Source of the DNA: Planctomycetes bacterium syqfu
GTDB lineage: Bacteria > Planctomycetota > Phycisphaerae > Phycisphaerales > Phycisphaeraceae
Direction of reading: 5' to 3'
NCBI GenBank assembly: GCA_020974905.1
Contig: CP087563.1
Span: forward strand, 2,976,001 to 3,040,000
Length of the DNA stretch: 64,000 bases
Each line of letters begins with the position of its first letter. The stretch's first letter is position 1. A program made the position numbers and the translations under genes. Below are positions 41,579-51,305 of the stretch, one piece after another. The notes below the pieces were generated by a model, which made no database searches, was not told the DNA's origin, and worked only from the letters and a program-made list of their open reading frames with translations.

Positions 41579-43387
41579 TCAGGATAGATCATATTCTGCG
41601 GGACGATCCATATGCAACATATACCACTCGGAATTCTCATCGCTGGCTAAGTATCCAAGGTTTAACAACTCGGTCTTCACCCTGTCCATGTCGTTGTTTG
41701 CCAAAGCAAAATCAATCACCCGTTTGACGCGTTTGAACCGTTGATAAGCGACCTGGTAACGGTTTCGATGCTCATGGTAGGCTTGATAGTGTGACCACTG
41801 ACTTACCAGACCTGCCGCAAGCAATAGCATGACAGATACAAAGAGAAGGTACGTCGCGAGGTTGCTTCCGGTATCTTGTAAAATCAGCCCAATCGCCCAG
41901 AGGGTTATCATCAACGATCCTGCAAGACAAACTTTGGAAGTGGTATCGGTATCTTTTTCACGTTTGGCGTCTCGAGAGGTCCGATTGTTGTAGTAATGGA
42001 TCTGACCATTGAGCCAATATTCGCAGACATGATCAATTGTTTGCCGATCAGGCTTAATCTCATGATCAGGCAGGCTTAATTCGTCCAGCACCTCCCAAGA
42101 CCGAACCACCGACATGACCCAGTTTCTGGCGTCATGCTGAACCAACGCTGCATCAACCAAATCTACAAACTGATTGCTGATCTGGACGATGTACATCCGA
42201 ATCCGTGCATACTCGGCAAGCGTGCGCAAAAGCAGATATTTTTCATCACTGGGATTACAGATCAATTTAAAGCCAACAATGCTTATTCCCGCCAATGCGG
42301 CATACGCCATTAAAAAATATGCATTGGGATTTTGAGGTGGCCCAGTGGTGTATTCAAATAGAACAACAGCCAGGACGACGAGTAAAAAAAACAATTTTGC
42401 AAATCTGATTCTTTGATCATGAATGTGTCGCGCCGCAAGATCAACCAATACATATCGGGCTCCCCATCTGGCAGCTTTGAGATTTCCAACACCTTCCAGA
42501 CGCAGGCCCATACTGTTGCAGGCGATAAAGTCATCGCTGTCAAATCCTGAAGATCGAGCTTCTTTGATGAGTTGCTCGCGATGCTTGTTTAAGAAAGCCA
42601 TTGCGGTTTGATTGAGACAAACGGTACTCTGGGCATCTTTAAGTACAGGTGCAAGCAGACGTGGTAACTCGGCTTCAAATTCAAATGATTGAGTCATATG
42701 ACTGGCAACGTTTCTCTCCACATCATCATAAGCGCATGGTTTTAGCATACTCGCCTTCGCCGCCAAATGTTGGGGGATGGGACGGATCCCCTGCTTGGCA
42801 TTGGAACAACGAATCCAGCACACATATGAACGATACAGCTTATGTTCAATGACTGCCCGTGGCGGATGACACCCGTCATACAATTCCCCACAAAGTGTCG
42901 AATGTACGACTTCACCTGTTCCACCCACACTGCCTTTCCTGCCATCCCACAATGCGATCATCCAATGACAGCGTGAAGCGAGTGTCAAACCAAGATCACG
43001 AAATGCCAGTGCCTGATTATCCTGGCCGCCTTGAAGTGTTTCCACCCAATCCGCCCTGTCAATCAATTCATGCAAACCTTGAAGAGCAACCGTTCCTGAC
43101 TCAGAATCTGTGAAAGTCTTGGCATAGTCTGACGGTTCAAATGGAAGTACAACATAGAGTTTATAACCCAAGTTCAAAGCTTCTTCTGCAACCAACTGGT
43201 CAGCCCCCTCTGCCAATCCCGAAACCAATATCAAGGGGGAATCCGGCACAGAATTCTTAAATTGCTTCAGTATCGATGCAACCGTCATCCTAATCTTGGG
43301 TACTTCATACTCATCAAGATAACGATGACCGGTAACTCCAACGATGACAGGTGTCATGCCTTCGTAGCTGTCTCTTGATTGCTGCAT
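41579..43387 (-). CDS. SLOG-domain protein with C-terminal SLATT-like membrane domain
   Basis: 602 residues. The N-terminal 150 residues have the SLOG Rossmann-type pattern: VGVTGHRYL (16-24), VSGLAEGADQLVAEEAL (about 57-73), and MIALWDG. The C-terminal half has two membrane pairs (FFLLVVLAVVLF / FLMAYAALAGISIVGF; SLMITLWAIGLIL / LLFVSVMLLLAAGLV) around QIHYYNNRTSRDAKREK, recalling the RxxYY region of SLATT effector domains. SLOG domains bind or make nucleotide-derived signals and SLATT domains are predicted pore-forming effectors in defence. First gene of a three-gene minus-strand unit, 80 bases before the TIR-ATPase. Confidence 0.8.
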   Translation of the reverse strand: MQQSRDSYEGMTPVIVGVTGHRYLDEYEVPKIRMTVASILKQFKNSVPDSPLILVSGLAEGADQLVAEEALNLGYKLYVVLPFEPSDYAKTFTDSESGTVALQGLHELIDRADWVETLQGGQDNQALAFRDLGLTLASRCHWMIALWDGRKGSVGGTGEVVHSTLCGELYDGCHPPRAVIEHKLYRSYVCWIRCSNAKQGIRPIPQHLAAKASMLKPCAYDDVERNVASHMTQSFEFEAELPRLLAPVLKDAQSTVCLNQTAMAFLNKHREQLIKEARSSGFDSDDFIACNSMGLRLEGVGNLKAARWGARYVLVDLAARHIHDQRIRFAKLFFLLVVLAVVLFEYTTGPPQNPNAYFLMAYAALAGISIVGFKLICNPSDEKYLLLRTLAEYARIRMYIVQISNQFVDLVDAALVQHDARNWVMSVVRSWEVLDELSLPDHEIKPDRQTIDHVCEYWLNGQIHYYNNRTSRDAKREKDTDTTSKVCLAGSLMITLWAIGLILQDTGSNLATYLLFVSVMLLLAAGLVSQWSHYQAYHEHRNRYQVAYQRFKRVKRVIDFALANNDMDRVKTELLNLGYLASDENSEWYMLHMDRPAEYDLS

Positions 43388-43761
43388 GTTATAAATTCTC
43401 GATCAAATTAATCGTCACATCATACATATCTTTTGAGACCTTTCCGCATTGCATTACAGTACTCAAAATTCTGTTTCCACAGGATCTTATCCAACCAAGC
43501 AACCTCAATCGACCTAACGATGTTTCCCATACACAAAATATAACCTTAAGTCTGCGATCTGTAACCTCAAAAAATTTCATATACCTGATATTTCCGCAAT
43601 ATATCGCTATAATTTCCCACTCACTGCATTGCTTGTCGATATTTTTGTCTGCAAGTTAAAAAAGCCTGCCGTATTGGCCTGCCCCTCAAATCTAGTCCAA
43701 GATTTATGCGAGAATCTCGAGATTCTCGTGAATCTGGACGCTATTTGAAAGGCAGGTCACC
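43388..43761. other. AT-rich gap upstream of the defence-like unit, with a 20-base palindrome
   Basis: Must hold the promoter of the SLOG gene, but no clear boxes are seen. At 43709-43728 CGAGAATCTC and GAGATTCTCG form a perfect 20-base palindrome just before the IS3-type remnant. No gene is supported. Confidence 0.5.
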
Positions 43762-43851
43762 ATGGCCCGAATTCGACACGCCTCAGAACAGATCATCAGC
43801 AAGTTTCGTGTAGCGAAGGTGCTGTTTGGCCCAAACCAGTCAATGGGGTGG
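43762..43851 (+). pseudogene. 5' remnant of an IS3-family orfA
   Basis: MARIRHASEQIISKFRVAKV reads like the start of IS3-type orfA (RHSEEQIISKLREAEV in the family), with GGCAGG upstream. After about 27 codons the similarity ends and the frame runs on with no recognisable sequence. A truncated insertion. Confidence 0.55.
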
Positions 43852-44008
43852 CCAGGTAACATTTCAACATACATCAATAGACATCCGCGTGACCACCCCT
43901 CGCAACAAATCACAAGCACCATTTACAAACAAACCATGTCCTTCCAGACTTTGAACTTCCCAGCTCACCGTCAACTATAATCACCCCCCTTAAATGTGGA
44001 GGGTACCC

Positions 44009-45259
44009 ATGCCTTGGTTCAACAATACTGCCTATCTGATGATGATCGATTCCATGGCGATCATCATCGCTCAGTCCTACCAGTTGGCACGCAGCCGACT
44101 GGCATCTGCCAGTTCGCCTGTCATGCGCGCAATGATGCAGCGGGACCAGTTGTTCTCCCAAATTCAATGGCTCAAACGCGAACTGGAGATTCTCCGTCAG
44201 CAACGTGCGGACTGCCCAGCCAACAAGCGACCAGAGTTTTCGCCCGAACAACGACTGGCCATTCTTCAACTGATGCGGCAACGTAATTGGAGCGCTGCTG
44301 TTACTGCCAAACGCTTTGTTGTGCATCCCAACACAATCCGCAAATGGATCAGGGCGATTGATGGACGGGGGGATTCCAAGTCGCTTCTACCACAAATTTC
44401 ATGGAACCGCATGGATGATGCAGTTCGTTGGGCGGTACATGAATTGCGGCAATTGTGTCCTGAGCCTGAAATGGGCACGCGAACCATCGCCATGCAAATG
44501 GTTCGTTCTGGCATTCAAATCAGTCGAAGATCAGTCCAACGCATCCTGCGAGAGACCAAGCCGAAAAAGTCCAGAAAAACCAAAAAGCGTTGGCCAAAAT
44601 TGAACCAAGCAAAAGGCGTTGAGCCTTATCATCTGCTGACACCTTCAAACCTCAATCAAACCTGGCACATGGACATCATGACATTCCGAGTGCTTTGGAC
44701 CACTTACTCGGCAGTCGCCATTCTTGACGGTGCAACCAGAAAACTATTGCGTCTTCGCGCATACCGCAGCAAGGCACTCGACTCTCAACAGATGATTCAA
44801 TTGGTCAAAGTCACAACCAAGAAACATGGCGTACCGGCCAATCTGATTACGGATCATGGCGTCCAGTTTCGCAACAGATTCAAGGTGGGTTTAAAGACGT
44901 TAGGCATAAAGCATGTGCGAGGCCAAGTCCGCACGCCATCCTTCAATGGCAAAGTCGAACGTTTCTTCAAAACACTTCGCCTGTGGCAACGCCCAGCATT
45001 GTGGCCAACAACATTGCGTAGCATTCAACAACGCCTTAACCAGTACCAAGCTTGGTACAACACCGAGCGTCCGCACCAAGCACTCAAGGGTCTGACGCCC
45101 GAAGAAGCCTGGCATTCAGTCCAGCTCGCTGAACCAATCCCGATCAGGGCTGTTGATTGTCCTTCCCGCACTCCTAATATCCGCGTTCAACGCAGCCGCT
45201 TCGGCAGCGATGCCAACCTGCCGGTGATCAAAATCACCGTACACCGTCTTGCTGCGTAA
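44009..45259 (+). CDS. DDE (rve-type) transposase
   Basis: 416 residues from the ATG at 44009, with GGAGGG upstream. N-terminal helix-turn-helix pair (RLAILQLMRQRNWSAAVTAK, VHPNTIRKWIRAID), then an integrase-core catalytic domain with Asp in WHMDIMTF, Asp in ITDHGVQF and Glu in GKVERFFKT, and the usual end RPHQALKGLTPEEAW. The group is close to IS481/IS3 relatives; the exact family and the terminal repeats could not be fixed. The last 24 codons and about 150 bases beyond are repeated at 37030. Confidence 0.88.
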   Translation: MPWFNNTAYLMMIDSMAIIIAQSYQLARSRLASASSPVMRAMMQRDQLFSQIQWLKRELEILRQQRADCPANKRPEFSPEQRLAILQLMRQRNWSAAVTAKRFVVHPNTIRKWIRAIDGRGDSKSLLPQISWNRMDDAVRWAVHELRQLCPEPEMGTRTIAMQMVRSGIQISRRSVQRILRETKPKKSRKTKKRWPKLNQAKGVEPYHLLTPSNLNQTWHMDIMTFRVLWTTYSAVAILDGATRKLLRLRAYRSKALDSQQMIQLVKVTTKKHGVPANLITDHGVQFRNRFKVGLKTLGIKHVRGQVRTPSFNGKVERFFKTLRLWQRPALWPTTLRSIQQRLNQYQAWYNTERPHQALKGLTPEEAWHSVQLAEPIPIRAVDCPSRTPNIRVQRSRFGSDANLPVIKITVHRLAA

Positions 45260-45413
45260 AACCCGATCAGAATCCGCATATCCAATGAACAAAGCAATCA
45301 AATGCAAATACTGTCACATGCGCATTACGTGTTTTGTGAACAGGTTTAAGCTGAATCGGGAATGCCTGGGACTCGCAAAACCCGCCGAACCAGCGCGACA
45401 ATCCGCTGCGCCA

Positions 45414-45908
45414 CTACAATGAGCCACCTCGTAAAAAACCCGGTGGGCCAAGACTCACACCCTCACTATTGCTGGATTTCTCAGTTCTGTTCCGAAATCC
45501 ATCTTGCGATATTAAGGACTTTAGAAATGATTGCTGATCAGTTTTTGATTCATCTAAATCATTGTCTGCTACCAACTCTTGATTAAAATTAATTTGTGAT
45601 GCGGCAATTTGAAATGATGCCAAATCTTTTAGTGAGGTCAATTTGTCTACTAGCTTTGTTTTTTCAAATGCTTCTTCTTGCAATTTGTCTGGAAAATTTT
45701 CAATGTTTTTGATTTCTTCATAAAGCTCTGGTGCGACTTTTTTGTACTGCAGATTTTTAAAATCTACAACACTAACAACAACAGTACCTAAATACGCCTG
45801 TGATTCATCTCGTCTTGTAAACAGCAACATCATAAAAACCGCTGTTGTATACAAAACCAATGCTGGCAACATTAAGAAACAAGCTGGGTGTTTATTGTTA
45901 GGCTGCAT
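45414..45908 (-). CDS. Membrane-anchored hypothetical protein, last gene of the secreted operon
   Basis: 164 residues with one N-terminal membrane helix (CFLMLPALVLYTTAVFMMLL) and a helical, acidic body (YEEIKNIENFPDKLQEEAFE). No family recognised. The C-terminal GPPGFLRGGSL is encoded at the edge of the transposase flank and may not be original. Last of four genes with visibly AT-rich codon use. Confidence 0.5.
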   Translation of the reverse strand: MQPNNKHPACFLMLPALVLYTTAVFMMLLFTRRDESQAYLGTVVVSVVDFKNLQYKKVAPELYEEIKNIENFPDKLQEEAFEKTKLVDKLTSLKDLASFQIAASQINFNQELVADNDLDESKTDQQSFLKSLISQDGFRNRTEKSSNSEGVSLGPPGFLRGGSL

Positions 45909-46058
45909 CTAAATTTTCAATCCAAACACACAATATCAAACATTTACTCAATAAAAATTGGCAAAAATATCAAAGCTATTCAAGAAAAATCCTTTCAGCC
46001 CCATTTACTACATTCCTATTTGACACAACATTCAAAAACTCACGATCATAAGTAGGAT

Positions 46059-47195
46059 TCATTTGCTCCATTCACGTATGGCCTGACCTGCAATATTATC
46101 TGCCATGGCGAAAGGATCGTCGCTTTTTCCTTGATTTTTGTTCATATTTTCAAGAAATTTGTTTTTTCTAAAAGAAGCAAGGTAATGGCTGAAGTAATCT
46201 AGGGTTTTAATATTTTTTCCGAACTTATACAATGCCAAATGCATCATTCCGAGCAATGTGGGATCAGTCGCAGTACCTTTATTTTCTGTAATATCAGAAG
46301 CTACAAAACGGCACAAAGATATCACACCACCCACCAACTCTGTATCTCCATTTTCTTGTACATTTTTTCCGAGTTCATACAACGTTGCAATCGCATAATA
46401 CAACCGCATCCTATCGTTTCTTTTTTCCTCCATCCATTGAAGTACTAGTGGAATAAACCTTAAATCTTTTTTTTTAATACCATATTGGATTAATACTGTT
46501 TTCCCAAAATCTCCTCCGCCATGTTGTATTTCCTCAAACTCCTTATCAGTAGGCGCAAACAACTTATTCGTAGCCATAAGCATCGCAAGATCAGCCATCC
46601 CTCCATATGGAAAACCTCTAGAGTTAGCAAAGCCATATGTAATTGACGAATTGTTTAATAATTTATATAAATCAGGACGAACCATTTCACCAAGTTCGGA
46701 AATTTTTTCAACACCAACACGAGTGCTTAATCTCACCGGCGGGTCAGGCATAACACCAAACAATGCAGTTTCAATTTTTTTATCTTTACTAGCATCCTGC
46801 CACTTAATTGCATACCAAACTCTGGATGCATCATCTCGTATCGATGAAATAACCTTTGCGTCTTGACTTAAAGGGAAATTATTGTACACACTCACATCAA
46901 GCAATTCTTCAATGGCTCCCAATGATTCATCACTTTTATATTTTATCAACTCATTAAGGCATTTTTGATAAAAGACAATCTGTTCTTGCGGCGACTCAGA
47001 TAACCTTGATAAGAATTTTAATTGTATATGATATATCGACTCAGGATGTTTAGACAATTGCGAAATCGTACTCATATCATTCAATAAATCGGTTGTTTTT
47101 TTCCCTTCAACAATAATAGAATCTTGGCCGTAAACACTCGAAAATATTGAGGTTAACACAAAACAAAAATACAACACAACTCTATTTAAAAGCAT
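46059..47195 (-). CDS. Exported hypothetical protein of the secreted operon
   Basis: 378 residues with a signal peptide (VVLYFCFVLTSIFSSVYG). The mature part is helical with repeated paired-helix stretches (DESLGAIEELLDVSVY, LRFIPLVLQWMEEKRNDRMR, LLGMMHLALYKFGKNI), like a HEAT-type solenoid. No family recognised. It follows the 666-residue protein by 14 bases and probably shares its transcript. Confidence 0.6.
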   Translation of the reverse strand: MLLNRVVLYFCFVLTSIFSSVYGQDSIIVEGKKTTDLLNDMSTISQLSKHPESIYHIQLKFLSRLSESPQEQIVFYQKCLNELIKYKSDESLGAIEELLDVSVYNNFPLSQDAKVISSIRDDASRVWYAIKWQDASKDKKIETALFGVMPDPPVRLSTRVGVEKISELGEMVRPDLYKLLNNSSITYGFANSRGFPYGGMADLAMLMATNKLFAPTDKEFEEIQHGGGDFGKTVLIQYGIKKKDLRFIPLVLQWMEEKRNDRMRLYYAIATLYELGKNVQENGDTELVGGVISLCRFVASDITENKGTATDPTLLGMMHLALYKFGKNIKTLDYFSHYLASFRKNKFLENMNKNQGKSDDPFAMADNIAGQAIREWSK

Positions 47196-47209
47196 TTAGA
47201 ATCCCTCCA

Positions 47210-49210
47210 CTAATTATTCCAGTTTATGCTACCTTTAGACCAATCATTTGCAATAGTTGGTGCTTCTGGCTTTACACCATAATACGTTACCGTAGCATTC
47301 TCACCCTCACTATCAGTTATACTTCCAAAGGTATATGCTCCTCCCAAAACACAATAAAACTCCTCATCTCTTTCTGCTCCGCTTGTTCCACTTAATTTAA
47401 AATTGTTTCCAAAACTATCTTTGTTGAGTATGTTCATACCGGGCACTGCCGCTTCATATGTATCTGGAATCCCATCACCATCAGAATCTGTTTGAGAGCC
47501 CCATGAATCTGCCATTTTATGCGTAGACTCATGTGCATGTGTCAAATTTACTGTTTCGGGACCATTCGTAGTATTGATTGAAAACCTCACCCAATCAGAT
47601 GACGCTCCACTACCTTCAGGAAAAGAATAACTAAATCCTGTACTATTAGCAGCCTTGTCGGAAATGTAAATTTTTCCCGAAGCATATTTACCGTATGCTG
47701 TTGTAGTATTCCAGTAAGCTGCATACTGAGAATCGGATAAATCTCGACTAAAACTGCATACAGCAGGATTACCCTCTTTAGACCAATAATAATACCAATT
47801 TGGTGTTGATCCGTTACCTGGATCTGGATGTGTTTTCCTGCTCATATCATAAAACAATCGTACATTTCTTGAAATTGGCTCTACTCCAAATCCAGACAAA
47901 GCCAATTCTAATTTTTTCACACCTAAACCTTTATTAGACGCAGGAAGAACTTGCAATTGTATATATTTAGTACTACTTGGCAGTCCGACGCCATATGCTC
48001 TTACAGCATCTAGTGGATAATATGGTATCCAGTTGCTTCCCGTCACCCCATCAACTTGTTCAAGTGACCATACAAAGCTTTTATTCAGTGTTGTTATTAT
48101 TTTTGCTGTGTTTGGTTGAATTTCCGAAAAAAACTTAACTTTTGCTGCAGACAAAAACAAAAACCGATCTTGTCCAACTTCGTCAATTCCGTTTTTATTT
48201 AATCCATACAATTGAATATTATAATCCAAGCAAACAACTTTGATAAATTTATTAGATTTATCTCCACAACTTACACTAAGTACATATTCATTAGGCTGTT
48301 GTATTTTTATTGTTTTTGATTCACCTGGCGTTACTGGATTTTCGGCTGGAACAAGTGTAACACCGGATGGTATACTCCAAACTGGCTGATTATCCGGCCA
48401 CGAAGCATCTTCAGGCTCTTTTTGAGCTGATACAACAGCAGTGCCATTTTTCAAAACAAACTGCATCCCGATATTTGTATCATCAGCAGATGTTGAATCA
48501 CTAACAATTGTTTCTCTAGTACCACTTGCTGCCGAAACTGTTTTAACACCCACTACAGTGATACTAGACGACGCTGTTTTATCTTTATCAAATTTCAATC
48601 TCCCCTGAAGCAAATATTTACCAGGATTATCCATTTTGAATGGGTACCCAGATGCATGCCCTGTATCCCAATTTTCTGGATAACTTACCCCTTCACTATC
48701 TTCTTTATATCTCCAATCACTACCTTGAACTTCACCATCCACCATACCACTAACTGTCTCTTGCTGAGCAGTTGCGAGTACCAGTGGCGTTGGCTCAACC
48801 GAGTAACTCAAGTCTGGTATTACAGATACCTCCCATGCAACTGCACCACCCCCACCGGAACCTGAACCATTGTCAGGCAAGGTACTACCACTTAATATAC
48901 AAGTAAACGTAAGTCCCAATCCTGTCCATCTTCCCTCTGCATACCCCTCATCATCGGGTTCTGATGTCACTTGCGAATTTCCACTTCCACTAGCCGAGGT
49001 AGTTTCCTTTACAAAATGCCATCCTGACATAGGCGTAGCAGATACAGAATTAGTGCTATCTTCTTTCGAATAATCAGCACTTGCACCACCTACATTCTTC
49101 TGTGTTTTTTTCTTGTACGAATCACCAGCATAACAGAGCTGTGTAACCAACATCATGCACATCAAACATAACAGTAGTCTCAACACTTTCATTTCCCCGA
49201 ATTTAGTCAT
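47210..49210 (-). CDS. Exported protein with an HExxH motif and a calcium-type repeat
   Basis: 666 residues. The ATG at 49210 overlaps the upstream stop by 8 bases and has AAGGTGG before it. After a signal peptide (LLLCLMCMMLVTQLCYA) come Ser/Gly-rich and beta-rich stretches, then at about residues 545-560 THAHESTHKMADSWG, an HExxH that could be a zinc site, and right after it DSDGDGIPDTYEA, a thrombospondin-type-3-like calcium loop. A secreted metalloprotease-like or cell-surface protein is possible, but no peptidase family is recognised and the third ligand is not evident. Confidence 0.6.
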   Translation of the reverse strand: MTKFGEMKVLRLLLCLMCMMLVTQLCYAGDSYKKKTQKNVGGASADYSKEDSTNSVSATPMSGWHFVKETTSASGSGNSQVTSEPDDEGYAEGRWTGLGLTFTCILSGSTLPDNGSGSGGGGAVAWEVSVIPDLSYSVEPTPLVLATAQQETVSGMVDGEVQGSDWRYKEDSEGVSYPENWDTGHASGYPFKMDNPGKYLLQGRLKFDKDKTASSSITVVGVKTVSAASGTRETIVSDSTSADDTNIGMQFVLKNGTAVVSAQKEPEDASWPDNQPVWSIPSGVTLVPAENPVTPGESKTIKIQQPNEYVLSVSCGDKSNKFIKVVCLDYNIQLYGLNKNGIDEVGQDRFLFLSAAKVKFFSEIQPNTAKIITTLNKSFVWSLEQVDGVTGSNWIPYYPLDAVRAYGVGLPSSTKYIQLQVLPASNKGLGVKKLELALSGFGVEPISRNVRLFYDMSRKTHPDPGNGSTPNWYYYWSKEGNPAVCSFSRDLSDSQYAAYWNTTTAYGKYASGKIYISDKAANSTGFSYSFPEGSGASSDWVRFSINTTNGPETVNLTHAHESTHKMADSWGSQTDSDGDGIPDTYEAAVPGMNILNKDSFGNNFKLSGTSGAERDEEFYCVLGGAYTFGSITDSEGENATVTYYGVKPEAPTIANDWSKGSINWNN

Positions 49211-51233
49211 CGCTTACCACCTTTTCCTTATTTCTTGAGGATTTCCAAGGAGAACCCGTTTCAGTTAACCGCCTAAAGTCACCAACTAAAATTTTGTAGA
49301 AAACTTCATCTTTTTCATTGCTCTTGTAATACTTATCAAACTCACTTTTGGCTTCTTCGTACTTTTTTAAGTAAAACAAGCTTTGTATCAAACCAAAAAT
49401 TGCATTTGCCTTTTGCTCAGGTCTTAATGTTTTCTCGTATTTATTGACATACAAAAGCTTTCTGTACATCTGGATTGATTCTGCTTTCCCATATTGTGTG
49501 CCAAGTAATGAACCAGCATAATTGAGCATATTGTTTGCATACATTGCTACGCCACACGCATTTTCATCCTGATCCAAGACCCATTTGTAACGTTTTTCCG
49601 CACTTTTTTTACTTTCAATACCACCCCCTGTCAGTACGCCGGTGTCAATTGCTAAACCTATTGCAGTTGTTGCTACAGCTTTTTCTGCTGGTGAATCTGA
49701 ATTAGCCAGGATGTCCTGATAAATTTCAATAGCTTCTTCAAAGCGTTCTAAAAAGTACAGATACTCGGCATACAAAATTTTGAGCCGCATTCTTGGATTT
49801 TGTATTTTCTTCTTCTCATCTTGAGAAAAGGTTATAAATTTTTGATCGCATGCACCTAAAAGACGCGTTCGTACATTGGGTAGGTGCGAAGGCATAGCCT
49901 GCATACCTTCATCCAAAGAAAGTATTTTTGACCAATGCTCTTTGGCTTCGTCATATTTTTCATCATTAAATAGAAGGAAGCCTATGGCAAGATGACAAGC
50001 CTTCTCCTGCTCGTTTCGGTACCACGGGGGTGAAGATGATGTATTGTACAATTTCAGAGGAGCCTGATCATGCCTTACAACACGATACCATTGATTGTAG
50101 GTTGTCAGCTTTCCCTTGGGCTGAGCATATGATTGCAAATCGCCGCTAATAGGCGCATACAGACTCAGTGCATTGGCGTTTTCTCTAGCTTTGACAAAGT
50201 ATGCCAAAGCACGCTGATAATATTCCATAGCATGCTTTGCATCCCAAAGTTTTTCCATTGCAACCTTACCAACCAAAAGCAAAGCTTCACCCCGATATAA
50301 ACCATCCGGGTCTTCTGCAACAAATCGTTGCATCCACTGAATCATGTTCTGAATGCGTTTTACCTCATTGGGCTCAGATTGATCTTGTAGCAGGTATACT
50401 CCATAGGAATAACCAGCCGCTGCCGAAAAAACACTTTGCGGAAACTCTTGTATTATCTGCTTTGCAATCTCAGATGCTTTGGAATAATGCTTCATATCCG
50501 CGTACAAACGCATCATGACATACAAACCATATTCCTTGCCAAATTGCAATGTTGCCCGTTGCGATTGGACTTCCGCTTCTACAAGCCCCACACGGTATCG
50601 CAGTTCTGCCCAAACTGATGATACGTCTAAATTTGATGATCCTTGCCCAATAGAAGCTCCAGATTTTCTTTGTTCGGAAAGATGCTTGTTGCTCGCTTCC
50701 TTGACCTTTCGGCAATAGGCCTCAGCACGATCAGCTTCTTGCATCCCGACCAAAATTTCAGCGTATTTGGTACAAGATAGCGCTCTGTCGTAATCACGTG
50801 GTAGGGTTTCCGCCCAATTCAGCAGGGGCAACGCTTCAGTTATTTTTTTCTGGATTACCAAGACATGTGCAGATTCAAGCAAACATCGCAGATATTGAAC
50901 TGCAACAGCTGGATGCATATCGGAATAACCTGCTGTTTGCTGAAAGTCCTTGGTTAGCGATTCAGCTTTATCCAATGCACCGTGCTGACGACAGTATGCT
51001 GCCAGTGTCGAACTCGCAGCATAAGACACTGCCTTGTTGTCAGATCTGATCAAATAATTGAGTGTCGCTACCCCATCTTTGATGGTGGACTCGTTCCGTA
51101 GGAGTTTTGAAGCCACACCAACATCACCAAGTGTGTTTTCTGTAGCTGGGGCTGCGAAAACTAGAGTTGAAACTGATAGAAGAACAATTGCTGGCAAAAC
51201 ACAAAGCACCAAGCAATATATTGATCTCAACAT
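49203..51233 (-). CDS. Exported TPR-repeat protein, first gene of the secreted operon
   Basis: 676 residues from the Met at 51233, which opens a signal peptide (YCLVLCVLPAIVLLSVSTLV); the longer frame adds 24 unlikely residues. The mature protein is a series of tetratricopeptide-like helix pairs (ALDKAESLTKDFQQTAG, EEAIEIYQDILANSDSPAEK, YEEAKSEFDKYYKSNEKDE), suited to holding partner proteins. No enzyme motif. It heads a unit of four secreted or anchored proteins and may be their scaffold. Confidence 0.7.
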   Translation of the reverse strand: MLRSIYCLVLCVLPAIVLLSVSTLVFAAPATENTLGDVGVASKLLRNESTIKDGVATLNYLIRSDNKAVSYAASSTLAAYCRQHGALDKAESLTKDFQQTAGYSDMHPAVAVQYLRCLLESAHVLVIQKKITEALPLLNWAETLPRDYDRALSCTKYAEILVGMQEADRAEAYCRKVKEASNKHLSEQRKSGASIGQGSSNLDVSSVWAELRYRVGLVEAEVQSQRATLQFGKEYGLYVMMRLYADMKHYSKASEIAKQIIQEFPQSVFSAAAGYSYGVYLLQDQSEPNEVKRIQNMIQWMQRFVAEDPDGLYRGEALLLVGKVAMEKLWDAKHAMEYYQRALAYFVKARENANALSLYAPISGDLQSYAQPKGKLTTYNQWYRVVRHDQAPLKLYNTSSSPPWYRNEQEKACHLAIGFLLFNDEKYDEAKEHWSKILSLDEGMQAMPSHLPNVRTRLLGACDQKFITFSQDEKKKIQNPRMRLKILYAEYLYFLERFEEAIEIYQDILANSDSPAEKAVATTAIGLAIDTGVLTGGGIESKKSAEKRYKWVLDQDENACGVAMYANNMLNYAGSLLGTQYGKAESIQMYRKLLYVNKYEKTLRPEQKANAIFGLIQSLFYLKKYEEAKSEFDKYYKSNEKDEVFYKILVGDFRRLTETGSPWKSSRNKEKVVSDD

Positions 51234-51305
51234 CAATTCACCAGAACGTTGGAACGCCCCCTTAGCCACCATATACCCCAGTCTATGTGATAACATCATC
51301 ACCAA

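Noticed and set aside
43762-43980. 72-residue plus-strand frame as a full gene
   Set aside because: Only the first about 27 codons resemble IS3 orfA; the remainder is unrelated and unsupported.
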